Shown here: piece by piece, positions 37,946 to 45,667 of the stretch
Layout: every line of letters starts with the position of its first letter
Numbering within the stretch: the first letter of the stretch is position 1
Origin: Rhodobacteraceae bacterium HIMB11
GTDB lineage: Bacteria; Pseudomonadota; Alphaproteobacteria; Rhodobacterales; Rhodobacteraceae
Length of the DNA: 64,000 bases
Direction of reading: 5' to 3'
NCBI GenBank assembly: GCA_000472185.1
Contig: AVDB01000001.1
Span: 62,001-126,000, forward strand
Position numbers and translations under genes: made by a program
Notes under the pieces: generated by a model
Told to the model about the DNA's origin: nothing
Databases searched by the model: none
The model's input: the letters and a program-made list of their open reading frames with translations, nothing else

Positions 37946-37963
37946 ATTAAATCTGTATTTAAT
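37946..37963. promoter_or_regulatory. Operator-like inverted repeat in the copA-pgsA gap
   Basis: ATTAAAT (37946-37952), CTGT, ATTTAAT (37957-37963): a perfect 7-bp inverted repeat 32 bp upstream of the copA start. Its AT-rich character fits either an operator or an overlapping promoter. Function unproven. Confidence 0.4.
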
Positions 37964-38020
37964 AGAGGTTGAGGCACGGCAATCGCTTTCCCTAGGTTTT
38001 TAAATTGGGTATGACACAGC

Positions 38021-38686
38021 ATGACTTGGACACTACCTAACGTTTTGACAATCCTTCGACTGCTGGCAGCACCTGCGGTCGCCCTGATGTTTTTGTATTT
38101 TACACGTCCTTATGCGGACTGGTTCGCCCTAGTCCTATTCGTGTCTGCCGCATTGACCGATTGGTTTGATGGCTACCTTGCGCGCGCGTGGGGTCAGGAA
38201 AGCAAATTTGGCGCGATGCTGGATCCAATTGCAGACAAGTCAATGGTCGTTATCGCCCTAATGATCATCGTTGGATATTCGTCCATGTCACCTTGGCTTG
38301 TCCTTCCTGTCACCGTGATCCTGTTTCGCGAAGTGTTCGTTTCAGGACTGCGCGAATTTCTTGGCGACACGGCAGGCACGTTGAAAGTGACAAAACTGGC
38401 TAAATTAAAAACCACCGCCCAAATGATTGCGATCGCAACCCTGTTTTCACAAGGCGTGTTTGAACACTATGTGGGAATGTCCACATATGGCATGAACGAC
38501 GATATCATCACTGGGATCATTGCGGGCGATGTTGTCGACGAACTTGGATTAGTATGGAAGTTAGAGGCAATGTATTGGTCGGGCCAAATTGGTCTCTGGT
38601 TGCTTTGGATCGCAGCGGCGTTAACATTAATCACGGGCATCGATTACTTTGCCAAGGCGCTACCACATTTAAAGGATGACACATGA
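38021..38686 (+). CDS. pgsA: CDP-diacylglycerol-glycerol-3-phosphate 3-phosphatidyltransferase
   Basis: A 221-residue membrane enzyme of phosphatidylglycerol synthesis. The CDP-alcohol phosphotransferase signature DG-x2-AR-x8-G-x3-D-x3-D is present as WFDGYLARAWGQESKFGAML, continuing DPIADK. The N-terminus begins MTWTLPNVLTILRLLAAPAV, with about five membrane segments. It overlaps the moaD start by 4 bp, so lipid synthesis and molybdopterin genes share a transcript. Confidence 0.94.
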   Translation: MTWTLPNVLTILRLLAAPAVALMFLYFTRPYADWFALVLFVSAALTDWFDGYLARAWGQESKFGAMLDPIADKSMVVIALMIIVGYSSMSPWLVLPVTVILFREVFVSGLREFLGDTAGTLKVTKLAKLKTTAQMIAIATLFSQGVFEHYVGMSTYGMNDDIITGIIAGDVVDELGLVWKLEAMYWSGQIGLWLLWIAAALTLITGIDYFAKALPHLKDDT

Positions 38687-38931
38687 TTGAGCTGGTTTAT
38701 TTCGCATGGGTGCGCGAACGCATCGGCGAGGCACGTGAAAGCCATGAAACAAACGCAAAAACCGTGCACGATTTGATTGAGGAATTAAAACAAAAAGAAG
38801 AGCGCTATGCCGTCACATTTTCCGATCTAAGCGCCATTCGCGTGGCCATAGATCAGGACCTTGTCGACATGGACAGTTCCATAGAAAACGCAAAAGAAGT
38901 GGCGTTTTTCCCACCGATGACAGGTGGGTGA
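38683..38931 (+). CDS. moaD: Molybdopterin synthase sulfur carrier subunit
   Basis: An 82-residue ubiquitin-fold protein. The C-terminal ...AFFPPMTGG ends in the Gly-Gly that is adenylated and thiocarboxylated to carry sulfur into molybdopterin. It starts within the last codon of pgsA and ends 1 bp before the moaE ATG. Confidence 0.95.
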   Translation: MIELVYFAWVRERIGEARESHETNAKTVHDLIEELKQKEERYAVTFSDLSAIRVAIDQDLVDMDSSIENAKEVAFFPPMTGG

Positions 38932-38932
38932 T

Positions 38933-39376
38933 ATGAAGATTTCTGTGCAGGCCGAGCCATTCGATTATGGTGCATTATCAAACGCATTTGCCCAGGGTCA
39001 TACGCATGTGGGCGCGGTGGTCACATTTTGTGGGATCGTGCGCGATGATGACTTGGGCGGCCTCAGCACCATGGAAATTGAACATTATCCCGGAATGACC
39101 GAAAAGGCGATCAGGGCCCATGCCAAGACCGCAAAAGACCGATTTTCGCTTGCCGAAGTTTTGGTGATCCATCGGTATGGTTCCCTAAAACCCGGCGAAA
39201 TGATCATGATGGTTGCAACAGCAGCGCCGCACAGAAATGATGCATTCAAAGGGGCAGAGTTTTTGATGGATTATTTGAAATCACGTGCGCCATTTTGGAA
39301 AAAGGAAATCGTGAACGGCGAACCACGTTGGGTTGACGCAAAACCCGAGGACGAAGACGCCCTATCGCGTTGGTAA
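38933..39376 (+). CDS. moaE: Molybdopterin synthase catalytic subunit
   Basis: A 147-residue MoaE. Family segments are GAVVTFCGIVRD, STMEIEHYPGM, VLVIHRYGSLKPGE and the catalytic Lys region LMDYLKSRAPFWKKEI. With MoaD it converts cyclic pyranopterin monophosphate to molybdopterin. The ATG at 38933 with GGTGGG upstream is preferred to the GTG at 38924, which would overlap moaD. It ends 1 bp before the convergent 110-residue coiled-coil gene. Confidence 0.95.
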   Translation: MKISVQAEPFDYGALSNAFAQGHTHVGAVVTFCGIVRDDDLGGLSTMEIEHYPGMTEKAIRAHAKTAKDRFSLAEVLVIHRYGSLKPGEMIMMVATAAPHRNDAFKGAEFLMDYLKSRAPFWKKEIVNGEPRWVDAKPEDEDALSRW

Positions 39377-39377
39377 A

Positions 39378-39710
39378 TCACTCTTTGGGTGCTGAAATCT
39401 TTTCGATATAGGCGCGCAGCTCTTCTGCCTCTAACCGTGCTTCGCGCAGACCATCCATTGCAGCACGCAATTCCGCATCAGTTTGGGTTAGCTGACTTGT
39501 TAATTCCGCCTCGCGTTGTTGCAAATAGGTGATTGCCTGATCACGCGTTTCTTCGGCTTCGTGAAGTTCTTGTGCCATTTTTTCGAATTCACCCAAATCC
39601 GCTTTGGACACTCGCGTAAAGCGGCGCAACAGCCAATGCGAAAACCAACCCAAAGCAAAGGCCACAAATAAAACTGCCGAAATGGCGATGATGAATTCAA
39701 GTCTATTCAT
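39378..39710 (-). CDS. Membrane-anchored coiled-coil protein, 110 residues
   Basis: One N-terminal transmembrane segment (about residues 5-28, FIIAISAVLFVAFALGWFSH) is followed by a long Glu/Ala/Leu-rich coiled coil (roughly 40-105). The start overlaps the end of the OmpA-family gene by 8 bp, so the two are probably translated together. The orientation (short N-terminus, then Arg-rich LLRRFTR) suggests a cytoplasmic coiled coil. I do not recognise a named family; a structural or scaffold partner of the OmpA-like protein is an inference. Confidence 0.75.
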   Translation of the reverse strand: MNRLEFIIAISAVLFVAFALGWFSHWLLRRFTRVSKADLGEFEKMAQELHEAEETRDQAITYLQQREAELTSQLTQTDAELRAAMDGLREARLEAEELRAYIEKISAPKE

Positions 39711-41550
39711 GATCTGTACCTTCAGGGTGATCGTGTTGATGTGTGTCTAGTAAACGAAATTCAATGCGGCGGTTTTTTTCGCGCCCCTCTTCCGTTTCAT
39801 TGTCTGCGATTGGATCGGCTTCGCCATATCCGTTCGCAACGTAAGATGACGTGAGTACGCGACGGCGCTGCAATTCGTTTAGGATGGATGTCGCGCGCGA
39901 TTGGCTCAGTCCCAAATTCATTTCAGCGCGCCCTTGGCTGTCTGTATACCCTGCAATTTCCAATGGTATTTCACCACATTCACGCAACACATCAGCGATA
40001 TCATCCAACACCTGATGGGCCGTCAAATCAACGCGATCTGAGCTTGGCTCAAAATTGATTTTCCGCGCTGAGGTTAGAGCGCCGATATCAGCAATACATT
40101 CATCTGCTGATGGGCCCACGGGTTCCTCGTGATGGGGTTCTTCCAATGTATCTATAGAAAGCGACAAAGCCTGATACTGTGATAACTTATCTTGGAACAA
40201 TCCCGTAATTTGCGCGTTCAATGTGTCATCATAAGTTTGGCCAGAAATCTCTGCCCCACCCGAAGATAAAGTTGCGCTGCCTTGGCGCAGGTTTGCCATT
40301 GCCTCAATGGCGGTCAGCGCATGGATCGTGCGATCATCGTCATATGCGTCATCTAACCGAACGGAAAGATGCACATTATCCTTTCCAAAGCGAGCCTCGG
40401 CCATGCTTTGAACCATATCTTTGGCAACTTCTGTTGGCAGGACACCACGCAACTGAACATTTCGTTCCGGGCTGAGCGTGATCAAAAAGTCAGGCGCAAA
40501 ATTCACTTCTTTATCGGGTTCAGGCCGCTCGGCTTGCAACATGTACTCTGTCGGCAGATCACGGCCTAGCTCGGATTTTACACGACTAAACAATTCCGCA
40601 TCCGTATCCTTTGAGACCAACAATTTAACCTCAGTGCCCAGAACTGTGGCTGCCGCCTCTTGGAATTGGTCAACGGCACCTAATGTTGCGAAAACAGTTT
40701 CCTTCCACGCGGCCGTTGGTCTGCCCAGACCCATCTGACAATCCCGTTTGATTTCAAAATTCAAGTTCGCCGCAGTAGATTGAAATTCGTCCAGGGCAGC
40801 TTCCTCTTGGAACGTGCACACGGAAATCTCTTTCGTGGTGGCTGCCTTTGAAACCGAAAATACAAATGGTGCAATGACACGGCGCGGCGCATTGATTGTG
40901 ATATCGGTTGTCAGATCATCCGAGGCCATCATGCCAATTTGACGTTCAAACGCCTGACCCTGCTCATAGTCATTCGCAACCAAATTTCCCCGAATTTCAC
41001 CGGTCTTCACAGTCAATTTCGCAGTGTCAGCCAATGATAGAAGTTCGACAGAGGCACGGACCGCCATTGGCCAACTTTCAGCCACGGGAAAATCAGCAGT
41101 TTGCAACAATTGTGAAACTTGCGCCTCGTCCCCGACTGCGCCGTTGATCGAGGCGATCAAACTATCGACACCATAGCGCGTAGGCAGCATTCCCATTAAT
41201 GAAACGGACTTACCCGTTCTAAGGATTTCAAGTTTGAATTCTGGGGGCGTAATTTCGACGCTGTCGATAACGTTCATTTGGTCAATCACACGGGCCGCGT
41301 CAACCACTGTTCCAGCGGCGCTTTTGGCTTTAAAACGCATCGCCTCAGAGGGCGCATTTCCGATCACAAAAACCTGCAATCCTTCTGTTTCGACATCTGC
41401 CCAATGATACCCTGCCTCAGACAGTGCGCGGCGCACATCTGTTTCGGTTGTCTCTTCAATCAAATTCACAGCTAAGATTGCGGCAAAAACACTAAGGCCC
41501 GCGCCGACCAGCAAAAATGCGAATGAAAACACCAATGTCGATAGTCGCAT
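39703..41550 (-). CDS. OmpA-family envelope protein
   Basis: A 615-residue protein with an N-terminal signal anchor (about 7-29) and a long middle region with repeats resembling BON-like segments (AARVIDQMNVIDSVEI and MAEARFGKDNVHLSV are examples). A C-terminal OmpA peptidoglycan-binding domain spans about 495-600. Its diagnostic motif AGYTDSQGRAEMNLGLSQSR and the following RATSILNEL region are intact, including the Asp and Arg that hold diaminopimelate. It probably tethers the envelope to peptidoglycan. It is operonic with the coiled-coil gene downstream. The specific role is unknown. Confidence 0.85.
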   Translation of the reverse strand: MRLSTLVFSFAFLLVGAGLSVFAAILAVNLIEETTETDVRRALSEAGYHWADVETEGLQVFVIGNAPSEAMRFKAKSAAGTVVDAARVIDQMNVIDSVEITPPEFKLEILRTGKSVSLMGMLPTRYGVDSLIASINGAVGDEAQVSQLLQTADFPVAESWPMAVRASVELLSLADTAKLTVKTGEIRGNLVANDYEQGQAFERQIGMMASDDLTTDITINAPRRVIAPFVFSVSKAATTKEISVCTFQEEAALDEFQSTAANLNFEIKRDCQMGLGRPTAAWKETVFATLGAVDQFQEAAATVLGTEVKLLVSKDTDAELFSRVKSELGRDLPTEYMLQAERPEPDKEVNFAPDFLITLSPERNVQLRGVLPTEVAKDMVQSMAEARFGKDNVHLSVRLDDAYDDDRTIHALTAIEAMANLRQGSATLSSGGAEISGQTYDDTLNAQITGLFQDKLSQYQALSLSIDTLEEPHHEEPVGPSADECIADIGALTSARKINFEPSSDRVDLTAHQVLDDIADVLRECGEIPLEIAGYTDSQGRAEMNLGLSQSRATSILNELQRRRVLTSSYVANGYGEADPIADNETEEGREKNRRIEFRLLDTHQHDHPEGTDHE

Positions 41551-41606
41551 GTTATGCCCTGATTGCTCCCTGCAAAACTGATAATCAGATCAGCGCACAC
41601 TTGCAA

Positions 41607-42572
41607 TCATAGCATTGCGGCAATAGCGAAAAACAGCACAACAATTAATCCCGCATCGCGATTTGAACGAAACAACATCATCAAACGGATCGGATCGTTT
41701 GCATCAAAGCGCCCCATCTGCCAACGCAGATGTATCCAAAACGCAGGCAACGCTAACATCGCGATAAGGGTTGAGAGCGTCCCACGTTCGCCGCACGCCA
41801 AATACGTCGCGATGCCCAGTAATATTGCCGATAGGATCGAAAATGCAAACAACCATGTTGGTGTTCGATCTGCAAATAAACGCGCAGTGGATTTTACACC
41901 AATCAAAGCATCATCTTCACGATCCTGATGGGCATAAATCGTATCGTAAAATAACGTCCAAATAATCCCTGCGGCATAAAGCAAAACCGCCTCTATGCGC
42001 AAAACGCCCGAATGCGCGACATAGATCATCAATGCCCCCCAATTGAACGCAAGCCCCAAAAACGCCTGCGGCCACCAAGTAAAGCGTTTGGCAAATGGAT
42101 AGATCGCCACCAAAGCAAGCGATGCAAACCCCAGGATAATGGCCTGCACATTGTACGAAAATAGGATCAGTGCCGCGATACCCGCCTGCAAGATCATCCA
42201 TATGATCGCCTGTGTCACAGTCACCTGGCCAGATGGAATTGGCCGGGAACGTGTGCGCTCAACAGCACCATCAATTTTGCGGTCCGTGATGTCATTCCAC
42301 GTACAGCCCGCGCCACGCATCAAAAACGCACCAATGGCACAGGACACAAAGATCCAGACATCGTGCAACGCAAATTGACCATCCGCCAAAATAGCCAATC
42401 CCAATCCCCACCAACACGGCAACAACAAAAGCCATGTTCCAATCGGACGGTCAGCACGCGACAGGCGCAAATATGGGCGCGAAAATCGCGGTGCAAGCAG
42501 ATCGACCCAATTTCCTGAAACAGCGTCAGAAACTTGTCCCTCTACCTCTGGTGTTGGGGAAAATTGCGACAT
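41607..42572 (-). CDS. ubiA: 4-hydroxybenzoate polyprenyltransferase
   Basis: A 321-residue membrane prenyltransferase of ubiquinone synthesis. The first Asp-rich motif is CTWNDITDRKIDGAVERTRSRP (39 residues before it are hydrophobic), and the second, YDTIYAHQDREDDA, binds the prenyl diphosphate magnesium. About eight membrane segments are visible. GGAG lies 8 nt upstream of the ATG. The start codon is only 11 bp from the start of the divergent rsmE gene, so its transcript must begin inside rsmE. Confidence 0.95.
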   Translation of the reverse strand: MSQFSPTPEVEGQVSDAVSGNWVDLLAPRFSRPYLRLSRADRPIGTWLLLLPCWWGLGLAILADGQFALHDVWIFVSCAIGAFLMRGAGCTWNDITDRKIDGAVERTRSRPIPSGQVTVTQAIIWMILQAGIAALILFSYNVQAIILGFASLALVAIYPFAKRFTWWPQAFLGLAFNWGALMIYVAHSGVLRIEAVLLYAAGIIWTLFYDTIYAHQDREDDALIGVKSTARLFADRTPTWLFAFSILSAILLGIATYLACGERGTLSTLIAMLALPAFWIHLRWQMGRFDANDPIRLMMLFRSNRDAGLIVVLFFAIAAML

Positions 42573-42583
42573 AAGGTGGCTCC

Positions 42584-43306
42584 ATGACGGTCAAGATTAG
42601 GCTCTTTGTAGATCACCCGCTTGGAGAAGCGCAACTTGTTCCGCTTGATCGTGATCAAGCGAACTATCTTTTTGCGGTAATGCGCCTATCGGTTGGGGAT
42701 GCCATATTGGTCTTTAACGGCAAAGATGGCGAATGGCAGACCGAAATAGAGGCAGGCAACAAAAAATCCGCTACCCTTAAATGCATACACAAAGCTAAAG
42801 CCTTGCAAGAGCCGCCAGATGTTTGGTTGTTGTTTGCGCCCATTAAAAAGGCACGGACAGATTTCATCGTGGAAAAGGCCACCGAATTAGGTGCCGCCGC
42901 GATTTTTCCGATTTCAACAGACTTCACCAATTCTGAGCGCATTCGACAGGACCGACTACAGGCCCATGCAATCGAGGCAACCGAGCAATGTGGCGGAACC
43001 TATGTGCCGACCGTGCATGAATTACAAAAACTGGATTCTGTTCTGGATCAATGGCCGCATGATCGCCATCTGCTTTACTGTGATGAAGGTCTGGTTGGCA
43101 CAGCAACAGCATTTAGCGCCCTTCCATCTGGTAAGTGGGCGATTTTGATTGGACCAGAGGGCGGTTTTTCTGATCGTGAAAGAACGAAAATTTCAAATAT
43201 GCAACAGTCCTTTCCCGTTAGCTTGGGACCGCGTATTTTACGCGCAGACACGGCTGCGGTTGCGGCGCTTTCTTTGTGGCAGGAACATCTAGGGGACTGG
43301 TGCTGA
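42584..43306 (+). CDS. rsmE: 16S rRNA (uracil-1498-N3)-methyltransferase
   Basis: A 240-residue SPOUT methyltransferase with an N-terminal PUA-like domain. The C-terminal knot includes KATELGAAAIFPI, AIEATEQCGG, WAILIGPEGGFSDRE and LGPRILRADTAAVAAL, all diagnostic of RsmE. An AAGGTGG ribosome-binding site lies in the 11-bp gap to ubiA. The stop overlaps the next gene (TGATG). Confidence 0.95.
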   Translation: MTVKIRLFVDHPLGEAQLVPLDRDQANYLFAVMRLSVGDAILVFNGKDGEWQTEIEAGNKKSATLKCIHKAKALQEPPDVWLLFAPIKKARTDFIVEKATELGAAAIFPISTDFTNSERIRQDRLQAHAIEATEQCGGTYVPTVHELQKLDSVLDQWPHDRHLLYCDEGLVGTATAFSALPSGKWAILIGPEGGFSDRERTKISNMQQSFPVSLGPRILRADTAAVAALSLWQEHLGDWC

Positions 43307-43824
43307 TGCGACAGGACGCGATTGAAACACTTCAACGATTTAGTGGATTGATAATTGCCCTCTGCACAATTTGTTTGGGCCTTTATTGGATTTTAAACAG
43401 TTTTGGATTGCTGATGATTGTCGGGTATCCAGTCACGTTTATTGGTATCGCCCTTGGATATTCTGCAATTCAACGCCTTAGATTTCATCGCAACACCGAA
43501 GGTCAGGGCATCGTTCATTTCGTAGAAGGGCAAATAACATATTTCGGACCAGAAAGTGGTGGGATCGTTGCCGTTGGCGATATTACGCGCGTCGTGCTGC
43601 GCAAAATTGGGCGTGAAAACGTTTGGGTCATCGAGCAGCCTGCGCAACCAGCGTTGGTTATTCCAACAAATGCACAGGGCGCAGATCGCCTGTTTGACGC
43701 ATTTGTTTTATTGCCGAATTGGAATGTCGAATTCACCCTGTCGCGACTAGAGGATAATCAGTCGCACGAAGATGTGATTTGGCAATCTAATCAATATTTA
43801 GATCAATCAAGGTACATTCATTGA
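43306..43824 (+). CDS. Uncharacterised two-span membrane protein, 172 residues
   Basis: Starts at the ATG overlapping the rsmE stop (TGATG), so it is translationally coupled. Two hydrophobic segments (about 10-30 and 33-53) are followed by a soluble, beta-rich region containing GIVHFVEGQITYFGPESGGI and VVLRKIGRENVWVIEQ, reminiscent of PH-like membrane-associated domains. I do not recognise a named family and assign no function. Confidence 0.75.
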   Translation: MRQDAIETLQRFSGLIIALCTICLGLYWILNSFGLLMIVGYPVTFIGIALGYSAIQRLRFHRNTEGQGIVHFVEGQITYFGPESGGIVAVGDITRVVLRKIGRENVWVIEQPAQPALVIPTNAQGADRLFDAFVLLPNWNVEFTLSRLEDNQSHEDVIWQSNQYLDQSRYIH

Positions 43825-43880
43825 CATAAGGGAAAATCGTATTAATCCCTTAACAAACTACCACGATCGGAGACTTATCA

Positions 43881-45251
43881 ATGTCGATCCCTCAATCCGG
43901 TGGCGGCCCCATCGAACGTTATGAACAAATGGCCGAATATCTGGCATCGGGATGTATACCGAAAGAGGATTGGCGGATCGGAACCGAGCATGAAAAGTTC
44001 GGATTTTGCAAAGACAGTTTATTACCGCTGCCATACGAAGGCGAACGTTCCATCCATGCCGTGTTATCCGCCCTGCGTGACCGCCATGATTGGCAAGAGC
44101 TTCGCGAAGGTGGCAAACTCATCGGTCTGACAAAAGACGGGGCGAATATTTCACTAGAGCCTGGTGGCGCGCTGGAATTATCGGGCGCACCACTTGAGAC
44201 GATCCATGAAACCTGTGACGAGGTGAATGTCCACCTGAAAGAGGTCAAGGACATCGCAGACGAAATCGGCGTGGGCTTTATTGGACTGGGTGCGGCGCCT
44301 ACGTGGATGCACGAACAAATGCCTTTGATGCCCAAAGGGCGTTACAAGTTAATGGATGCCTACATGGGCAAAGTTGGCACGATGGGGCGCACCATGATGC
44401 GTCGGACCAGCACCGTTCAGGTCAATTTGGACTATTCATCCGAAGCTGACATGATCCAAAAACTGCGCGTTGGCATCGCGCTTCAGCCTGTAGCAGTCGC
44501 CCTTTTTGCAAATTCACCATTTTTTGAAGGCAAACCAAACGGCCACAAAAGTTGGCGCAGCCGTGTGTGGCGCGATACCGATAATGCCCGCGCAGGTATG
44601 ATTCCATTTGTGTTTGATGATGATTTTGGTTTCGAACGTTGGGTGGAATATGCGTTGGATGTACCGATGTATTTTGTCTATCGCGACGGAAAATACATTG
44701 ACGCGTTGGGACAATCTTTCCGCCACTTCTTGGATGGAAAACTACCTGCACTTCCCGGTGAAAAACCAACGCTCAGCGATTGGGCAGACCATCTGACAAC
44801 TGCGTTCCCAGAAGCACGAATTAAAAAATATATTGAAATGCGCGGCGCAGATGGTGGTCCATGGCGGCGATTATGCGCATTGCCCGGGTTCTGGGTTGGC
44901 CTGTGTTACGAACAAGATAGCCTAGATGCCGCATGGGATTTGGTGAAAGATTGGGATGCCGAAACGCGCGAGGCGCTGCGCGTGGCAGCATCTGTCGATG
45001 GGTTGCATGCAAAGGTTGGCAATATCGACATGCACGAACTTTCCAAATCTGTTTTGGACATCGCGCATGCGGGCCTAGCAAAACGCGCGCGCCCTGGTGC
45101 GGGTGGCATGATTCCCGATGAAACACATTTTCTAAACGCGCTTATGGAAAGCGTAGAAACGAAAAAAACACCTGCTGACGAACTTATGGATCATTACAAC
45201 GGTGCGTGGGCCGGTGACCTAAATCGGATCTTTGCCGAATTTAGCTATTAA
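43881..45251 (+). CDS. gshA: Glutamate-cysteine ligase (plant/alphaproteobacterial type)
   Basis: A 456-residue GCS2-family ligase for the first step of glutathione synthesis. Segments GTEHEKFGF, ANISLEPGGALELSGAP, MMRRTSTVQVNLDYSSEADM and NSPFFEGKPNGHKSWRSRVW are typical of plant-like GCL. It is unrelated in sequence to E. coli GshA. A TTGACA lies at 43821-43826 but its -10 match is poor. Downstream is the motB-like remnant. Confidence 0.94.
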   Translation: MSIPQSGGGPIERYEQMAEYLASGCIPKEDWRIGTEHEKFGFCKDSLLPLPYEGERSIHAVLSALRDRHDWQELREGGKLIGLTKDGANISLEPGGALELSGAPLETIHETCDEVNVHLKEVKDIADEIGVGFIGLGAAPTWMHEQMPLMPKGRYKLMDAYMGKVGTMGRTMMRRTSTVQVNLDYSSEADMIQKLRVGIALQPVAVALFANSPFFEGKPNGHKSWRSRVWRDTDNARAGMIPFVFDDDFGFERWVEYALDVPMYFVYRDGKYIDALGQSFRHFLDGKLPALPGEKPTLSDWADHLTTAFPEARIKKYIEMRGADGGPWRRLCALPGFWVGLCYEQDSLDAAWDLVKDWDAETREALRVAASVDGLHAKVGNIDMHELSKSVLDIAHAGLAKRARPGAGGMIPDETHFLNALMESVETKKTPADELMDHYNGAWAGDLNRIFAEFSY

Positions 45252-45262
45252 AATTGTATGTG

Positions 45263-45278
45263 TTAACGGACCCGTTAA
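45263..45278. promoter_or_regulatory. Palindrome upstream of the motB-like remnant
   Basis: TTAACG-GACC-CGTTAA, a perfect 6-4-6 palindrome 47 bp upstream of the remnant's ATG. The two TTAA boxes are 8 nt apart; a classical CtrA site has 7, so it is only CtrA-like. Confidence 0.35.
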
Positions 45279-45324
45279 GGATTGTCACCTATACCTGACT
45301 TTGGGTGAGATATAGGTGGTGAAC

Positions 45325-45667
45325 ATGGCAAATGACCAAACGGTCGCGCCAGTTATCATCAAACGGAAAAAGATCATTGCAGCAGATGGGCATCATGGTG
45401 GTGCCTGGAAAGTGGCCTATGCCGATTTCGTGACTGCTATGATGGCCTTTTTCATGTTGATGTGGCTGTTAAACGCGACGACAGAACAACAGAAAAAAGG
45501 GATCGCAGACTATTTTAGTCCCTTTTAATGAGGATGAGCCTCTGCAAAATGCGCCTGTTTTCAGTTTCCAAAAACTGATCGAGGCCGCGCAGGGTAATGG
45601 TGCTGCAACGTTAACCTGAAAAAGTGGTGAAACGATTGCACCGCAAAATGTTATTGCGCTTCGTTAA
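45325..45667 (+). pseudogene. Truncated, frameshifted motB-like flagellar motor gene
   Basis: The intact part encodes 67 residues from ATG 45325 (ribosome-binding site AGGTGG). It contains IIKRKKI, GHHGGAWKVAYADFVTAMMA and FFMLMWLLNATTEQQKKGIADYFSPF. This is the N-terminal and transmembrane region of MotB, including the ion-binding Asp in YADF. A TAA follows a T4 run (45523-45526). Skipping one T restores NEDEPLQNAPVFSFQ for 30 codons to a TGA at 45617, then a further short stretch. The periplasmic OmpA-like peptidoglycan-binding domain is gone. No motA is adjacent. Confidence 0.75.

Noticed and set aside
37915-38020. CueR/MerR-type promoter for copA
   Set aside because: A 19-nt spacer can be drawn between weak -35 and -10 boxes, but there is no matching dyad in the spacer.
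43821-43850. gshA promoter from TTGACA
   Set aside because: The -35 is perfect, but no -10 with reasonable match occurs at 16-18 nt; it also overlaps the upstream stop codon.
45263-45278. CtrA binding site upstream of the motB-like remnant
   Set aside because: The TTAA boxes are separated by 8 nt instead of the 7 of the classical site; recorded only as a palindrome.
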